Source: Linum tenue (Eukaryota; Streptophyta; Magnoliopsida; Malpighiales; Linaceae). From it: DNA of 64,000 bases. The notes under the pieces are model-generated. The model worked only from the letters and a program-made list of their open reading frames with translations, made no database searches and was not told the origin of the DNA. Position 1 is the first letter of the stretch. The number at the start of each line of letters is the position of its first letter. Shown here piece by piece: positions 1 to 13,226 of the stretch. A program made the position numbers and the translations under genes. Where the stretch lies: contig CAMGYJ010000011.1 in NCBI GenBank assembly GCA_946122785.1, forward strand, positions 56,160,449 through 56,224,448, in the 5' to 3' direction.

Positions 1-1
1 T

Positions 2-1101
2 TATGAGACCGAACGGCACAATGGGATTGCTGAGCTATTGGAGATATTTGGGAGCATTATTAGTGGGTTTGCCTTGCCATTGAAGGAAGAGCATAAGTTG
101 TTTCTGTGGAGGGCTTTGATGCCGTTGCATAAACCTAAGTCGGTGGGGATCTATCATCAGCAGTTGGCGTATTGCATTGTGCAGTTTGTGGATAAGGATC
201 CTAAACTTACCGGTGAGGTGATCAAAGGGTTGTTGAAGTACTGGCCGGTGACTAATAGTCAGAAGGAGTTGATGTTTATAAGTGAGGTAGAGGAGATGCT
301 GGAAATGACCAGCATGGATGAGTTTCAGAAGGTTATGGTGCCTTTGTTTCGAAGAATTGGTGGCTGTCTGAATAGCTCCCATTATCAGGTATACAATCCA
401 CCTAATCTGCTGTTTGTTGCTCCTTATACTGTAAGGAACGAATTGAAACTCTCGCTCATTTCTCTCTGGTCTTGGACAGCTTCATCCTGAACCGCCATCT
501 GATGCCTATAATGTTGGTCTGACATGAATTCTAATCATGAGTCATATTCCCTAGTCATCACCAGTGGGTGCCTGTAGTTGATCAAATAACCAACTTTTCA
601 ATCAGAACAGCACAAACAAGTTGAATCAAAATGGAGGCTCATTGAACCAAACTGAACCTAATTTGTCGGAAGTCATCAGACGAGTCGACCTGCAATTCTA
701 ATGACCTCAAAATGACTTTTTTGCAGGTGGCAGAACGAGCACACTTGTTATGGAACAACGAGCGAATTGTCAACCTCGTCATCCATAACCGGCAGGTGAT
801 AGTCCCGATTGTGTTTTCAGCACTCGAGCGCAACAGTCAGAACCACTGGAACCAAGCAGTCCTCAACCTAACGCAGAACATAAGGAAGATGTTTCTGGAA
901 ATGGATGAAGAGCTGATGCTCGCCTGCCAATGTAAGTTGGAGGAAGAACAGTCCAAGTCGAACGTGGTGGCCGAGAAGAGGAGACTGACTTGGGAAAACC
1001 TGGAAAGTGCAGCCGGTGGAGCTGCAAGTTTCAACAACCCGATTTCCAACACCATCAACTTAGCTCATGTCGAGTCAGCCTCCTGTTCTGTTGCCTGCTA
1101 G
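2..1101 (+). CDS. PP2A regulatory subunit B' (B56), 3' part
   Basis: Two exons are visible, <2..388 and 727..1101, giving the last 253 residues; the 5' part lies left of the window. The intron has GT at 389 and AG at 725-726 in phase 0. The protein is the C-terminal HEAT-like half of the B56 family: [48 protein letters not shown] and [19 protein letters not shown] are hallmark stretches. B56 subunits bind the A scaffold and C catalytic subunit of protein phosphatase 2A and select substrates. The tail ends in a Cys-containing stretch, SCSVAC, and has no peroxisomal SSL-type ending, so it is not the theta type. The family is certain; the isoform is not. About 500 residues would be usual, so half is missing only because of the window edge. 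Confidence 0.95.
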
Positions 1102-2993
1102 TTTGGCCACTAGCACTGAGAAGACAGCAACCATTAGCTTCACGATGCAGCATAAGGAACCACACATTCTTCTCTACGCATTCCCATGGGTGGCGAGTAG
1201 GGATGCTGTTTGTAGTTGTGTTAAAAAGGATTGGTAAATGTTTAGGGTTGCTTGGGACATACGCAATGGGATGGATGAGGTGGTGGTGGTGAGAATTCGA
1301 CGAGCCCCTCAAAAGCCTTTTGCACTATGAAAGTATGTGTATTAAGAAAGGCTGTTTGTTTTCAGTTGTGCCCCCCCAATTTGTTGCAGGTTCTAACCTT
1401 AGCAAGAGAGATTATTCATTTTTATTGAAAAAGCTGTTTGCTTTGGTACTTGTATAGCTAGCTAATGCAATTTGCTTTCCCCACCCAATTTTCCAGTTCA
1501 TCAGTGCTTCTTGCTAGCTCTGTTATTCGTAGACTGGCTGCTTCTGGCACCTGATTTTGTATGTTTAGCATGTCCATTTGTTACCACTGCTTGGACAATC
1601 ATATGCAATTTTTTTGATCATGTCGGCGGAACCAAGGGACGACGAGTTGAATCTCTCTTTCTTCCATGTTATCACCAGATCAACCTCGGAGTTAGCTAAG
1701 TCTGTATTTCCGTCCTCTAATGATCCAAAGTTGTTGCAACTGCATAACCCACAACGACAAATGCAGAGCAGAAGCCAACAAAATCTGCAGAGTAAGAATC
1801 TGTTTCACGAGCTGGGTTTCCTAGAGAGTAAGAAAATGACACTGAAAAATGGCGGCAATTCCTTGGAAGTGAAGGGATGTGGAAGAAGGGGAGTGATTTA
1901 AATGAAGTTGGGGTATGGCCAGCAGCAGTAACAGCATCAGAGTATCAGACATGGCCGACCAGACCAGCATCATTCATGAATCAATCCATAATCATAGTTT
2001 TCTCCGCAATTTCTAACAGCCCTCAATCAGGGTTGGAATCCCGGCACCGAATGGATCATTTACACTTCTTCACAAGGGACCAAAAGGGATAATTCATGAG
2101 TGGGAATCATTACCGGCATTGACCGCATCAGCTCATCATTCTAGTTATATCTGATCCCACCAATCAATAGATAGACTGCAGAAATGCTTCTCGAAGGGTT
2201 CATAAGAAAATTGTGTGCAAATGCACTTATTGGGTTTATGATATGGAAAGATTACAAGTGAGCTCTTGAAGTATAATTCTTAGCTTCTATGCCCTTTTAC
2301 TACGAATTCATTTCTTTCGAACGATTCCGTCTAGTTCACGTTATTGCTCCGTCAAAGTTAATGACCCAGACTCGTGAGATTAGATTTCCTAGAATTCGCG
2401 GCTACAACATGATTCTGGTATGACTTGGTAAACATTTTCGACACTATAGCGATATCTAAGAACCTGCTTACCATTTGATTCGGAAAATATACGTAGAGGT
2501 AAGGGCAGTGCGAGCACAGTGGTCAAGCACGAATTCGATTCGCATCATCATCCCAAGCAATTCGATTAGCATCCTTGTGAGATTGATATAAGAATGTGTT
2601 CTATTACACGGTAAGATCGTGCATCCTACGATCCATTAAATGTATACCATGACAATTTTATAAATATCTGAATTTGTATAGTAACCACTTCATCGATTCA
2701 AAAAACTTGGTATTGGTGTACAAACCGGGAATTATTGGTGTACATGATAAATAGGGTTCTGAAAACTAGACTGTTATGTACAATGACTCTTTCGATCTGA
2801 AGAAGTTAAAAACCTAGAATCATCAGACATTGTGAGGTGGATTCATGTCTATGGTAAACAGAGCAAGTAAAGCAACACTCGAGACTTCAGAGCTTCATCT
2901 CCTGGTCATTTTTCACCTGGTTAAAAACGTTGCAGTGAATGCCAGCAGTCATCCACAAGTGCGGGAGGAAGAGAAAGGTTTGATCACTCACTT
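1102..2993. other. 3' UTR and convergent intergenic region
   Basis: This stretch follows the stop of the PP2A B' gene and runs up to the stop of the RMI1/TDRD3-like gene on the other strand. The first several hundred bases are T-rich with TAG- and TGT-rich tracts, as in a plant 3' UTR. A small open frame near 1622-1901 on the plus strand matches nothing I recognise. No RNA gene or mobile element is evident. Confidence 0.5.
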
Positions 2994-5732
2994 TCAACCA
3001 TGTCTTCCTCTACCTCTACCACGTCCCCTTCCCCTGCCTCTCCTTCCTCTTCCTCTACCGCCACGGTCCATGCCATGACTCCCATCGCCGTCTCTCTCAA
3101 AGTTAAACATTGACATCCTGATGTCGGTTGCTACCGTGTCTGGAGGTCCTCTTTGAACCTGGACGAAGACAGGTGCAAATGAGAATATGATATCAAGGGT
3201 TCACAAAGACACCGTGAATCAAAGTAAAGATGATGCAGATAATACGAACATGGGAATCTTCCATATCGAGTTGGTTTTGCAGCTGCCATGCGAGATCCTC
3301 GTCGTTACTGGTGTCTGGGAACGCGTTTCTGGTATGTGGCTTAGGTCCACTGTTTCTATTTTGCCATTCCTCTAGCGTCCAAGTCTGAGGTTCTTCCGCG
3401 TCATCTCTCCCCCCTCCCCTGTACTGTCTGCGGCCTCTGGAACGCCGATCGAATTGGCTAGGAGGTGCCATCTTCTGGAGGAGTTTCTGAGCAGCAGCTT
3501 GGTTTTGCACAGGTACCGATTCAGCCACTGAAAATCACACAAACATTGGTGTTGATATCTGCATGCAGAAACTTAAGTTTACTAGAGTTCTAGTTGTAGA
3601 GATTAGAGAGAAATGGTGCAACCCTGCTGCATCTTATCCTAAAATTTTGACGCACTACCTACCTTCTGATTGGAAGATGATTCATACCCACGACCTACCC
3701 ATACTTTTACAAAAATACCACTCAAATTTAGGATCACAATCTACACATTTCAACAAACCACCTCCAAACAACCCATAGAGATTCAGTAGCTCTTCCTTTA
3801 TCCTCCAACTCAAAATAAAACATATCCATAAACGTAGATCCCCCCATCTTCTGGCAGTATTGACGTAGATATCTATAAATGCTTCACAATAAGTGAAAAT
3901 CACACAAAAAGTTTGGAACTAAAAGTAAGAGAAAAAGCTGCTGCACCTTCTTTCGGCCTAATGTATGAGGTGGTTGCCTTTGGTTCATTACTTGCTGCAA
4001 GTGGAGCTGGTTTCAGATTGCTGGTGCTGGGACTATCTGAAGCATTTTGAACTTCCTCAACAGCAGAAGGGAAGGTGGATGTGGAGGTAGAAGCAGAGTA
4101 ACCTGCAAAATTGGCATGTACTGTTTGTTAGTGATTGATTCCCAGAAACAAACTACTCAGCTAATCCCATAAGCATCTTTCCATAAAAAGGGGGTAAAAG
4201 CAAACCACACCCCGTCAGTAATTAACTTATTAATTCAACCTGAACCTGTAGAGTGCTCGTGAATAACCATTTAAAATAAAACAAAACCAGACAGACATGA
4301 GACATCAATTTCGTCTTCTTTTTTTCTCTTTTGAATACAAAAACCAACAGATCGATGTCTCAAGGAACACCAATTGTATCTCCTTCCTCCACGTACCGTT
4401 ACATTGTTACGGGCTCATCTCAAACTTCCAAATCGATAAAAACTTCTCCAATGTACAAATGTATCCTAAGCTGCATTATAGTAATCTTGCTTAATATTTT
4501 AAAATGGTTCTCTAATCTACCAAACTTCTGAACTTAAGTATAAGCTTTCCATCCAAGGAAAAGAGAGCCATAGTCACCCTCCAGCAAAACAATGGTTCTA
4601 AGGTTACAATACCAATCAAATCCTTACTCCAATGTGAAAACTTAAGCAAAAATGAAGAAGAAAAGACAAACCAACGTTCTGACCTTCCCTTGGTCTCATT
4701 GCGTAGGGAATAGGCCTCCTCTGTGCATTTTCCTTCGCCGACACTGTTTTCACTTTGTCAACTACACTTTCCGCTTTCTTTTGAACATCATATAGCCCAA
4801 TTTCAGGTTTCATCGCAGTTGCTTCAGCTACAGGCATGCTGCTTCTTGAAATAGCCTGAAAGTAATCTACAAACGAAGTAACATTAGCCATTCTAATGAG
4901 ACGTGCAATATCATACCAATTTGAACACTTAAAAAGATTAACCATTACCAGAAACTCTGTTTCTTTGAGTAGAAGGACGCACGGAGGAAGCTCCAGCTTG
5001 CAACTTTGCAAAAGCAGGAGGTCCAGCAACACCGCCTTCCTCAGTCGGCCTCACGGAAGAACGCGAGAACACAGAGTACTTCTGGTTCATATGCCATTCA
5101 TCATAAAGCGATTGAACAATGCCTCCAACCACAGTCATCACTTTAGGGTTCAAGCACAATATGCCACAATGGATCGGAGCCTTGTTCTCCACACGAACCT
5201 ACCATTCGGCAACAGTTTACAACAGAATTCAAACACTCTCGACTTCCAGAAAAAAAAAACAACGAGCGGCTAGCAATCATTTCAATACCTTGGCACCAGG
5301 AGCGATATCGCTTCCGATGGAAGCCAAGTGGGAGTACTCAATCGCAGGTATCTCGGTGTGACCGTCGGTGAGGACGAGCTTGAGTAGGCGCCGGTGACCG
5401 GTGCTTGAAAATGCCTCTACGGTACTGACGGCTATGTCTCTCACGGAAGATATCTGAAGGATTTTCCGGCCTTGGAGATGAGAAGCTTTGCGCAACGAAT
5501 TGGCGTCCGGCAATGACTTGCCGCCGATGGACCTGAGGTCCATATCGAGGAGCTGGGACTCGACGGAATCGGCCACTGTCGAAGCTTTCCCATCGTCGGA
5601 CAAGGCTGATTGGACCAGTACAATGGCCTTTACTTGATCAAGGTCGCCGATGCACCAGCCTCTGGTGGTTAGGGTTTGTATGACGTCCTCTGCGAGTTTG
5701 CTCGACATCGAGCTCTCTCCCTCCATTTCCAT
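2994..5732 (-). CDS. RMI1/TDRD3-like OB-fold protein (DUF1767) with RG-rich tail
   Basis: Six exons on the minus strand: 5289..5732, 4949..5198, 4684..4866, 3947..4102, 3250..3527 and 2994..3158, together 1476 nt (491 residues). Phases agree at every junction. The N-terminal 148 residues plus the start of exon 2 look like the DUF1767/OB-fold region of RMI1 and TDRD3, with TTRGWCIGDLDQV, LLDMDLRSIGGKSLP, KLVLTDGHTEIPAIEY and GAKVRVENKAPIHCGILCL. The middle is low complexity, with RPREG and RPKEG at exon joins. Residues 418-437 contain the acidic helix NDEDLAWQLQNQLDMED. The last 25 residues are nearly pure Gly-Arg, a likely RNA-binding tail. I see no Tudor domain. The family acts with topoisomerase III and RNA or R-loops; the plant role is inferred only. 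A second in-frame ATG lies two codons after the chosen one. Confidence 0.85.
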
Positions 5733-7163
5733 GGCGATTTGGTTTGTAACTGGGACTTAAGAGAGGACTCTTACAGTTTCGAAACGGGCCTGTAATGTGT
5801 TGGCGAATTTGAGCCCGGCCCGTTTGAACAGAAAACGTCATATTGACAACCCATATAATAATAGCACGATTAATTATGACACGGTGGTTGATCGTCACGT
5901 CCTTTAACTATGAGATCAAGAGTTTAATTCTTGTCTATGAAAATAAAACTCACTATTGATGTCAATCCATTACCACTTTGTATGAGAGATTAGATAGTGT
6001 TTAGAACTCACTAAGTCATTGTGGATGCTAAGGGCGTGGCTTGACTTGCACGTAATCTAACCCTAGGATATGTAACAACGTTTGAATCTCATCATAGATT
6101 TTCAGCATAACGTGATAACGCTCATCTGTGTAAGAATCTGCTTGACAAAAGAAAGAAAAAATCAAATCCTAAATCGAGAGGCCTTCTTTCATGGAATACA
6201 CTTGCGACTCAAACCAAGGAAAACAGAGAGAGGGTGAACATTTACCATCGTCATCATCGTTGGTTGAGAAGGAAGACATCAGGAAAAAAAAGGGAACCAA
6301 CTCACTTCTTCGATTTGGCGCCCCTTTCCCCAACTCGCTCGCCAAGATCTCACTGCCCTCTCACCGAATTTACAAGAACCCACTAATAAAGTCGAAAGTT
6401 CACAATTATACCCGATGAAAATTTTGACCTGACTCATTTTTACTCGATATGTTTGACCTGTTTTGGGACGAGTAATGAGCGGGGATAGTCAATCTAACAT
6501 GCTCTGCTCCGCCCTATTCTCAACTCATTTTCGTCTAAATTACATGTAATTTTACTTGAATTACTAAAGTTTTCATTTTAATAATTCATATTTTAACTAT
6601 AATGAAGTTGTAAATTGGTGCGAACCTCATTTCTCTAATAACTACATTTATGATGTTGTAGTTTGATCCTAATGACAAAAATGAATATTTCAATTGTTTT
6701 CCTATAAATTGTATATCCATATAGATCAATCTATTCCGATTCACGTCCCGTGATAAGTTACTCCACCTGTCACGAAGCTGATGATATCAATATCGAGATA
6801 CTCGCACGGACCTGCCCATTTGGTGCATCAATAGACGCATATGTAATTCGGAAACAGAAATGCCTGCGGAATTTCTTTCCGAAATCTCATTGATATCTAC
6901 CATTGATGTTGCCGATGTATATAGTAGCGTATGTACATAAATAGTAATCCTACTCTGACAATCTGGAGTAAGATCAGAGCTCATATAAATAGCCAAAAAC
7001 TAGGGAGTCTTTCTATAACGTAAACCTTGACGGCTACGTTAGCCTGGACACAAAATGGGGACATACCAAGTCCCAGAAAGCTCCCGTCTTTCGCCTTCCT
7101 TCTACCGCAAGAAATCCGTTAAACTATTAGCTATACTGTTAGGAGTAAACATGACCAAGAAGA
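5733..7163. other. Intergenic: promoter side of the RMI1/TDRD3-like gene
   Basis: AT-rich spacer upstream of the RMI1/TDRD3-like start and downstream of the LEUNIG stop. The stretch 5880-6090 has weak tRNA-like boxes, as in degenerate SINEs, but no A tail or target duplication that I can define. No gene seen. Confidence 0.45.
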
Positions 7164-10100
7164 TCACTTCCAGAGCTTGACAACCATGTCATGGCTGGCT
7201 GAAGCTACCAACCCGTTGGCACTAGATACCGCCAAGGCCGAAACTTTTTTCTCGTGTGCTTGAACAGTCATCGTCTTGTTCTCAGCCATGTTCCACAACT
7301 CGAGAGTCTGCAGCAAAACCCCAAGTCAGACCATATTATGTTAAGAGGATGAGGCTTTGCAGTTATTATCAAACAAGGGGGGGAAAGGGGCAAGAGAGCT
7401 GATCACCTCGTAACATCCGATGATCATGACAGATGGATAGGTGGGGTGAAAAGCGCAAGTGTTGAACCTGTTTCCTGAGCGGTTTAGCTCGTGAATACAA
7501 TCTCCTTTGCTGGCAGAGCCAATTTTCCAGACTCTGACCAAATCATCACTTACAGAAGCAAGGCACTCGCCGGATGGATCCCAACACACAGAGTTAACTT
7601 GGCTTTTGTGACCCTGGAGCAACAACATTTGCCCAAACGCCAGTCAAGACAGGAATCCACTACTTATACAGAACAATTTAAACAATCACCCAGCAGCATC
7701 TATCAACATAAACCTGGGGGTCATTAACCATTGAATTAAAATAGACAGAAGTGTCAAACCTGCAATTTGAGTCTGCAAACTTGAGTTTCGACATCCAGTA
7801 TGTAAACAAAATTTTCAGCCATTGCTGCAAGGAGCCTCCCGTGGCGAGGTTGAAATCTCATCTTCATAGCATTCTAAGCAACAGTAAAAAGAGAGACCCG
7901 GATTAGCTGAAGCTACCAGAGAATAAAAACAAATGGGCTTTTTAACCAAATGCAGAGGGGAACCAGCAGATTCTACCTTGAAGACTCCAGCACAACTGCC
8001 ATTCTTGATACTCCAGTAGCGCATCTCATTATTACTATCACAAGAGCATATAAGGTCCTCTTTAGTAGGGTGGAAATCAACTGACATGACACTTGCAGAA
8101 TGCCCTGTGAAGGTCCGAAGTGAATAGCCCGGCTGCAAATTATAAGCAAGGGAGGGTTGAATGCTGTATCAGCAGAGAACCAAAGTAAACAAAAAGAAAG
8201 AAAACCCAATAGTAATATCAACACAGAGGACATAGACACTGTTGTCTAATAGTAAACATGTAAGAACCAAAGCAAATATGGAGTGACAGAGAGTAAATCA
8301 AGGTTATTATACATTATCAGCATCCCAAACCCTAACAGTTTTGTCAGCAGAAGATGTAGCAAGTCTTGACATGCTTGGGCTGAAACGGACATCAGTAATC
8401 CACTGTGAATGTTCTTCAAGTGCAGAATTTATTGTGAAAGATTCTGTGCCCCAAAGTGTTACCTGCAGTATATCATAATTCATCAACCAAAATCCTCCAT
8501 TTTCAATAACTGTTTATAGGGAAGATTATTAAATAGTAAAGATTTACTTTTTTGTCATGTCCACCAGTGGCAAGCAGCTTTCCATCTGATGAAAAGTGAC
8601 AGCATTCTACTTTACTTGTGCTCGCTGGCAGAACCTGGATCTCCGAAAATGTGAATCCTAGGACCAGAAAGAAATGCAAGAACTCCTGGTCACTCTGATC
8701 TGCCATTGTACTTTTGCCTTTCACATGCTATAGTGCAGGCAAACTGAAAACATGGGTGTCTTTTCTAGATGAAAACTACATTAGTTTTAGTACTACCTTT
8801 AGTGACATCATTAGACAGGCCGACTCTGTCCCTTGGATCTTCAGCATCATGCGAGAAAAAAGATTCGACATTATCATCCAGAGTTCTGTCATCTAGAATC
8901 CTATCCATATCAGCCTGCAATAACATACCACCGCTCAATGGCCGAGTATGATTCCCTGATCCAAATTGCAATTCTATAGAAAAGTAACTGGTTGGGGCAT
9001 GCGATCGAATGACCAAATGGTATACACTTAAGTCATCTCAAACTAACTGAAATGGATCGTTGTAAAGGAGCGGAAACACTCACCAAATCATTTGTAGCTG
9101 CTGCAAGGGAACCCAGACCATCAGAGCCAAACATAAGCATAGACTTTGAGGAATTTGCATTTTGTGGTGCAGTAGGCAGTGACATAGCATCTCCAGGTGT
9201 AGAGGGAGAACTTGGGGACGGGCCAGTGGTGTTTGCAGTCCCTGAACTATTGGCAGGTCCGGACGAAGACACGGGCTGCTTTCTCTTTCTTTTAGAAACC
9301 TTCAAGAAATAATGAGGCTTATTAATATCATAATTCGCGACACTCAATTAAACCCCTAGTGACAAACTGGAACAGGGAACCAAGAACCCAAGTGTCACAC
9401 AGAGTCCTTTTCATGAGGATAAAAAGAACTAAAAGGGCAACAGTCACAAATACAACAAAACTAGAACTGCTGACAAAATTCCTTATGCAATCACTTGTTC
9501 AATTTTATTGAAGAAGGTTAATTCGCATGGCAGACCCCAAGTTCTGGATTAGATGATGTATTGCAGTCATGCATAAGGTAGTAAAAATGTAATATTAGGC
9601 TTTAAGTAGAACATACATATAGAGTAAATAGCACAAGGCTGTAATATCTCATCCACGTACTAAGACAGAAAAAGAAAAAGAAAATTTCCAACGCATGACC
9701 TAGCTGATCAATGAAAACTCAATTCATAATTGTCACACAAACCTGATCCGTTCCATGAAAGGTGTTTGACATGCTGCCATCTGCTGCAATGCTACCTGAA
9801 CCAATCATTCTGTCCTGCTGCTGCTGGAGCAAGGGATTTGAATTCTGTGACTGCTGACTTGAAAGTGGAAGTTGCGAGTACAGTTGCTGGTTGTTGCATT
9901 GAAGCTGTTGCTGCTGTAACTGACAGACCAAACCCAGCATTAGAGGAAAAAACAAGGCTTCAGAAAGCTTAAAAGGCTCAACATTTTCTGGAAACAACCA
10001 AGATTCTCTAGACATTCACAGCTTAGTTCAAAAAAAGTACCTTGAGTAGAATATCCGTGTCTCGTGGCATACCATGAGAACCAACTTGCATTGGTGATCC

Positions 10101-11708
10101 AATGTTACTAAGCAAGTCACCAGAACTTAATGGCCCTTCCTTAGGAACACCCATATTCTGGTTACCGAGAAGCATTCTTAATTTTCTTCGTTCCAGATCA
10201 TTAGTAGATGGGGATGACAAATTTTGCTGTGCTTGAAAGATCAGTTGTTGTTGTAACTGAACTTTGTTGAGGTGCTGGGGATTTTGCATCAACCTTTGAT
10301 GCTGAAGAAGCCCAAATTGATCCAGCCCCTAACAAGGTGACCAATCAGATTGGTTTGCTCTGCTGAGCTCTAATATGAGAAGGTACTTCCAAAACATTTA
10401 TCAATACATCATATCATACTGGTAGAAGACTTTACATGAAGATGTGTATGAGATCATTAGAAGTTTATGATAAGAGCAAGTCTTACAGTTAAGGGCCATC
10501 CTTTCAATGTCAAATTGCTTCCTCCTTGATTCAGCCCTAAATTAACATAAGAAGATAGCTATGGTTCAGCATACGGAATGACAACAAAGATACCACATGG
10601 GCATTCTCTTTAGCTATGCCAATTCATTAGCTTCTTTGACAGAGGATACATAAACAGTTTGAAACTTGAGCAATTTGATATCTTCATAAGAATGCAAGAT
10701 CTACCACTCTGAGATGAGTTATGAATGAACATGACTTCTCCTTATGGAAATAATATGCTCATATGACTTCTCCATCTAGTTCCACGCACTGCAGTGATTG
10801 TTAATTTGGCTTGCAAGAACATGCCTTTACTACTAAAACAAATAAGAACCAACCATATCTCCACTAGAATGACATAACATTTTAAGTCATAGACTAAGGA
10901 CACTGGAATTAGCACGCGCTTTTCCAAGTACAAGTACCATAATAACAATCTAACAGATACAGGGAGCACTAAATAGTAAATACCATGAACTCCGCCCGAG
11001 GATCCTTCTGCACCGGAAGACCTAGGATTCATCATTTGGTTCATCTCAGTCTTTAAGTCCTGTAGCATGAGAAAATATATATTGCTCGACTCGGAAGCAC
11101 GCAAACAGAACATAATATGGAAACGAACAATATAGGAAATGGCATGCACCTGAGAGGACATAGGTAGTTGCTGATTTCGTTGCTGAGAATGTTGCAGATT
11201 TCCCGAACTTCCGGCTGAACCGTGCATAGTTTGACTGCCCAAATATACGTACAAGATTGATATCAAAAGCAGAACTCCAACCGCCCTAATAATAGAACAA
11301 AAACAAGACAAGAATTACCTTTGAGGCTGGCCTCCTAAACCAGCTGCTTTCAGCAATGCAGAATTACTTGGGTCCATAAGCTGGCCCATGTTATCACTCA
11401 ACCTTTGCTGTTTTGGCAATCAATTATTAGTAACCAGATGAGGAATATAGAAAGGCGAAGAATACTAATTGAATCCGTCAGAAAAGCCAAAGCACCTTCA
11501 TAGCTGCATCCTCCAAGGACTCTCTCTGAAGTGGATGTTTCAGCTTATCCTCATACAATTTTGTCGCCATAGCACTGGCAGTTGGAGATGCATGTCTTGG
11601 AACATCATTACCAGCAAGCGACGAATTTGCAGCTGCATTTGGATTCTGACTGCCATCTCTTCTCTGCTGCTGTTGTTGTTGTTGTTGCTGTTGCTGTTGA
11701 TGTTGCTG

Positions 11709-11739
<31 letters not shown>

Positions 11740-13226
11740 TGTGCATGTCTTTGCAATAGCATCTGCTGCATCTGCATATGCTGTTGTTGCTGCAACTGAG
11801 TCTGCTGCTGAGTCTTGGGCTGTTGTCTTTCCCGAGCATTGGCCATTTGTGTCTGAAATTAGCATACAAAATACAATAAATGCTTTGACAAGGATGTACG
11901 CTTGTGAACTTTCCTCATCTCAGATCAGCAGTATCCTATAGTAAAATTATAAATTTCAGGAACAGAAGGAGCTCATGAAAACTACCTCAATGTAAGATGC
12001 AGCAGTTGGTGAATGCTTTTCATTTGTCCTGGCAATGAAGATGTCCCAGAAAACAGACCACCATTCAAACAGAAAACCACCAGGTGCATCGATAGCTGGA
12101 AGTGGAGAAAAATGGCAATCATCGATGGAGGTACGTTCAGCCAAAAAGTAAAAAGAACTCAAATGATGACAGTCATCCAAGTTATATAATGAATGGCAAA
12201 ATATTTCCCGTCCTTTCCTTACCAACAGGATCAGTAGACACTTTCCCTTCAGCTTGGAATGCCTTGGCAGAAGCATGCAATTTTCTCTTCACGAGGTAGT
12301 CATATATGTAGACATCCAACCTGAAATGAACCCATCGGTCAAAACTGTAGGAAGACTAACATAATAACATGACATCCACCATAAGAATGCACAATGTTCT
12401 CCAAGAATTGTACAACATATTCTTAGTCTGGGGTGGATTATGCTGAAAATCTACTTCGCCGGTTGGTTGGGAAAATGCTAATGACTCCAGAAATCTTATC
12501 AAACAAAAGAACAATCCCACTTCTACTTAAGAAGCCAGTTCTCATTGAGCTAAAAAAAATTATTCTCGCTGGGTAGCAATTAGCAATCAGACAAACCGGT
12601 ATCAATTATCAAACGAATGGTCAACTTGTTCCAAAGCTAGAAATGCCAAAGCATCCAACTTTCTGCTGCCATTTCCAACATTTATTCACGAAAGAGGCAT
12701 ACCATGTGAAGAATCAAGAATGGCTAGGTATAGGTAAAGGGAAATAGGACCACTTTGGAAGCAAACACTTGAAAGGACGAGAAAAAAAGGTCACAGTAGC
12801 AGCCAGAAAAAACCACAGTGAAAGCACTACAAGTCTAAACCCTAAAAGCTCAAAAAGAAGCAGGAAACAGGGGAATTCCACTCAATGAGCACGTAGAGTA
12901 GAAGACTACCCAATCCAACCAAAAATCCAGGTAGAAATTGCTCCCCAGTAAAAAGGAAGAGGTGAAAAAAAAGAGCATCAAAACACACAATAAAACCATG
13001 ACACGCCGTTTCCAAACGACACGAAAATCGCCCAAAGGAAACACAACCAGGAAAACCCTAGGCCAACAAGCGCCCCCATCAGTTTTTGCTCCAAAGCGGG
13101 AATGAACCAAAAACCCACTTCAGAACACTGATGGTAGTCGAAATAAAGCAACAAACTCCATGGAGGAAGAAGAAGATAGAGAGAGAGCACGCACATTTTA
13201 TCAGCTTCCCAGTTCGTCTGCGACAT
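7164..13226 (-). CDS. LUG: LEUNIG transcriptional corepressor
   Basis: Eighteen coding exons: 13195..13226, 12223..12320, 11986..12095, 11496..11852, 11319..11407, 11150..11234, 10984..11059, 10487..10536, 10041..10328, 9743..9919, 9084..9299, 8797..8914, 8548..8657, 8313..8462, 7977..8132, 7760..7873, 7407..7613 and 7164..7307 (2577 nt, 858 residues). Residues 1-80 form the LUFS/LisH domain ([20 protein letters not shown], then [16 protein letters not shown] and IARTNEKHS). A Gln-rich region follows to about residue 430, then the Arg-Lys stretch [22 protein letters not shown]40 repeats fill residues 566-858, ending VVKLWK. LUG works with SEUSS-type adaptors to recruit histone deacetylase and Mediator, repressing floral homeotic genes. 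The long Gln tract and the [18 protein letters not shown] segment favour LUG over its paralogue LUH. The first coding exon is only 32 nt and splits the codon for Met11. Confidence 0.93.
11664..11741 (-). repeat. CAG/CAA trinucleotide tract coding for poly-Gln in LUG
   Basis: On the plus strand this is an almost uninterrupted run of CTG and TTG triplets with one ATG; on the coding strand it reads as CAG/CAA and gives a poly-Gln run broken by one His. It lies in LUG exon 4, between the LUFS domain and the [10 protein letters not shown] segment. The right end is a purer CTG block (about 11719-11741), the part most likely to vary in length. Confidence 0.9.

Noticed and set aside
1578..1901. Plus-strand open frame of about 100 codons downstream of the PP2A B' gene
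   Set aside because: No family features and it lies in the likely 3' UTR; composition is like the flanks.
5880..6090. Possible tRNA-derived SINE
   Set aside because: Box A and B resemblance is weak; no A-rich end or target duplication.
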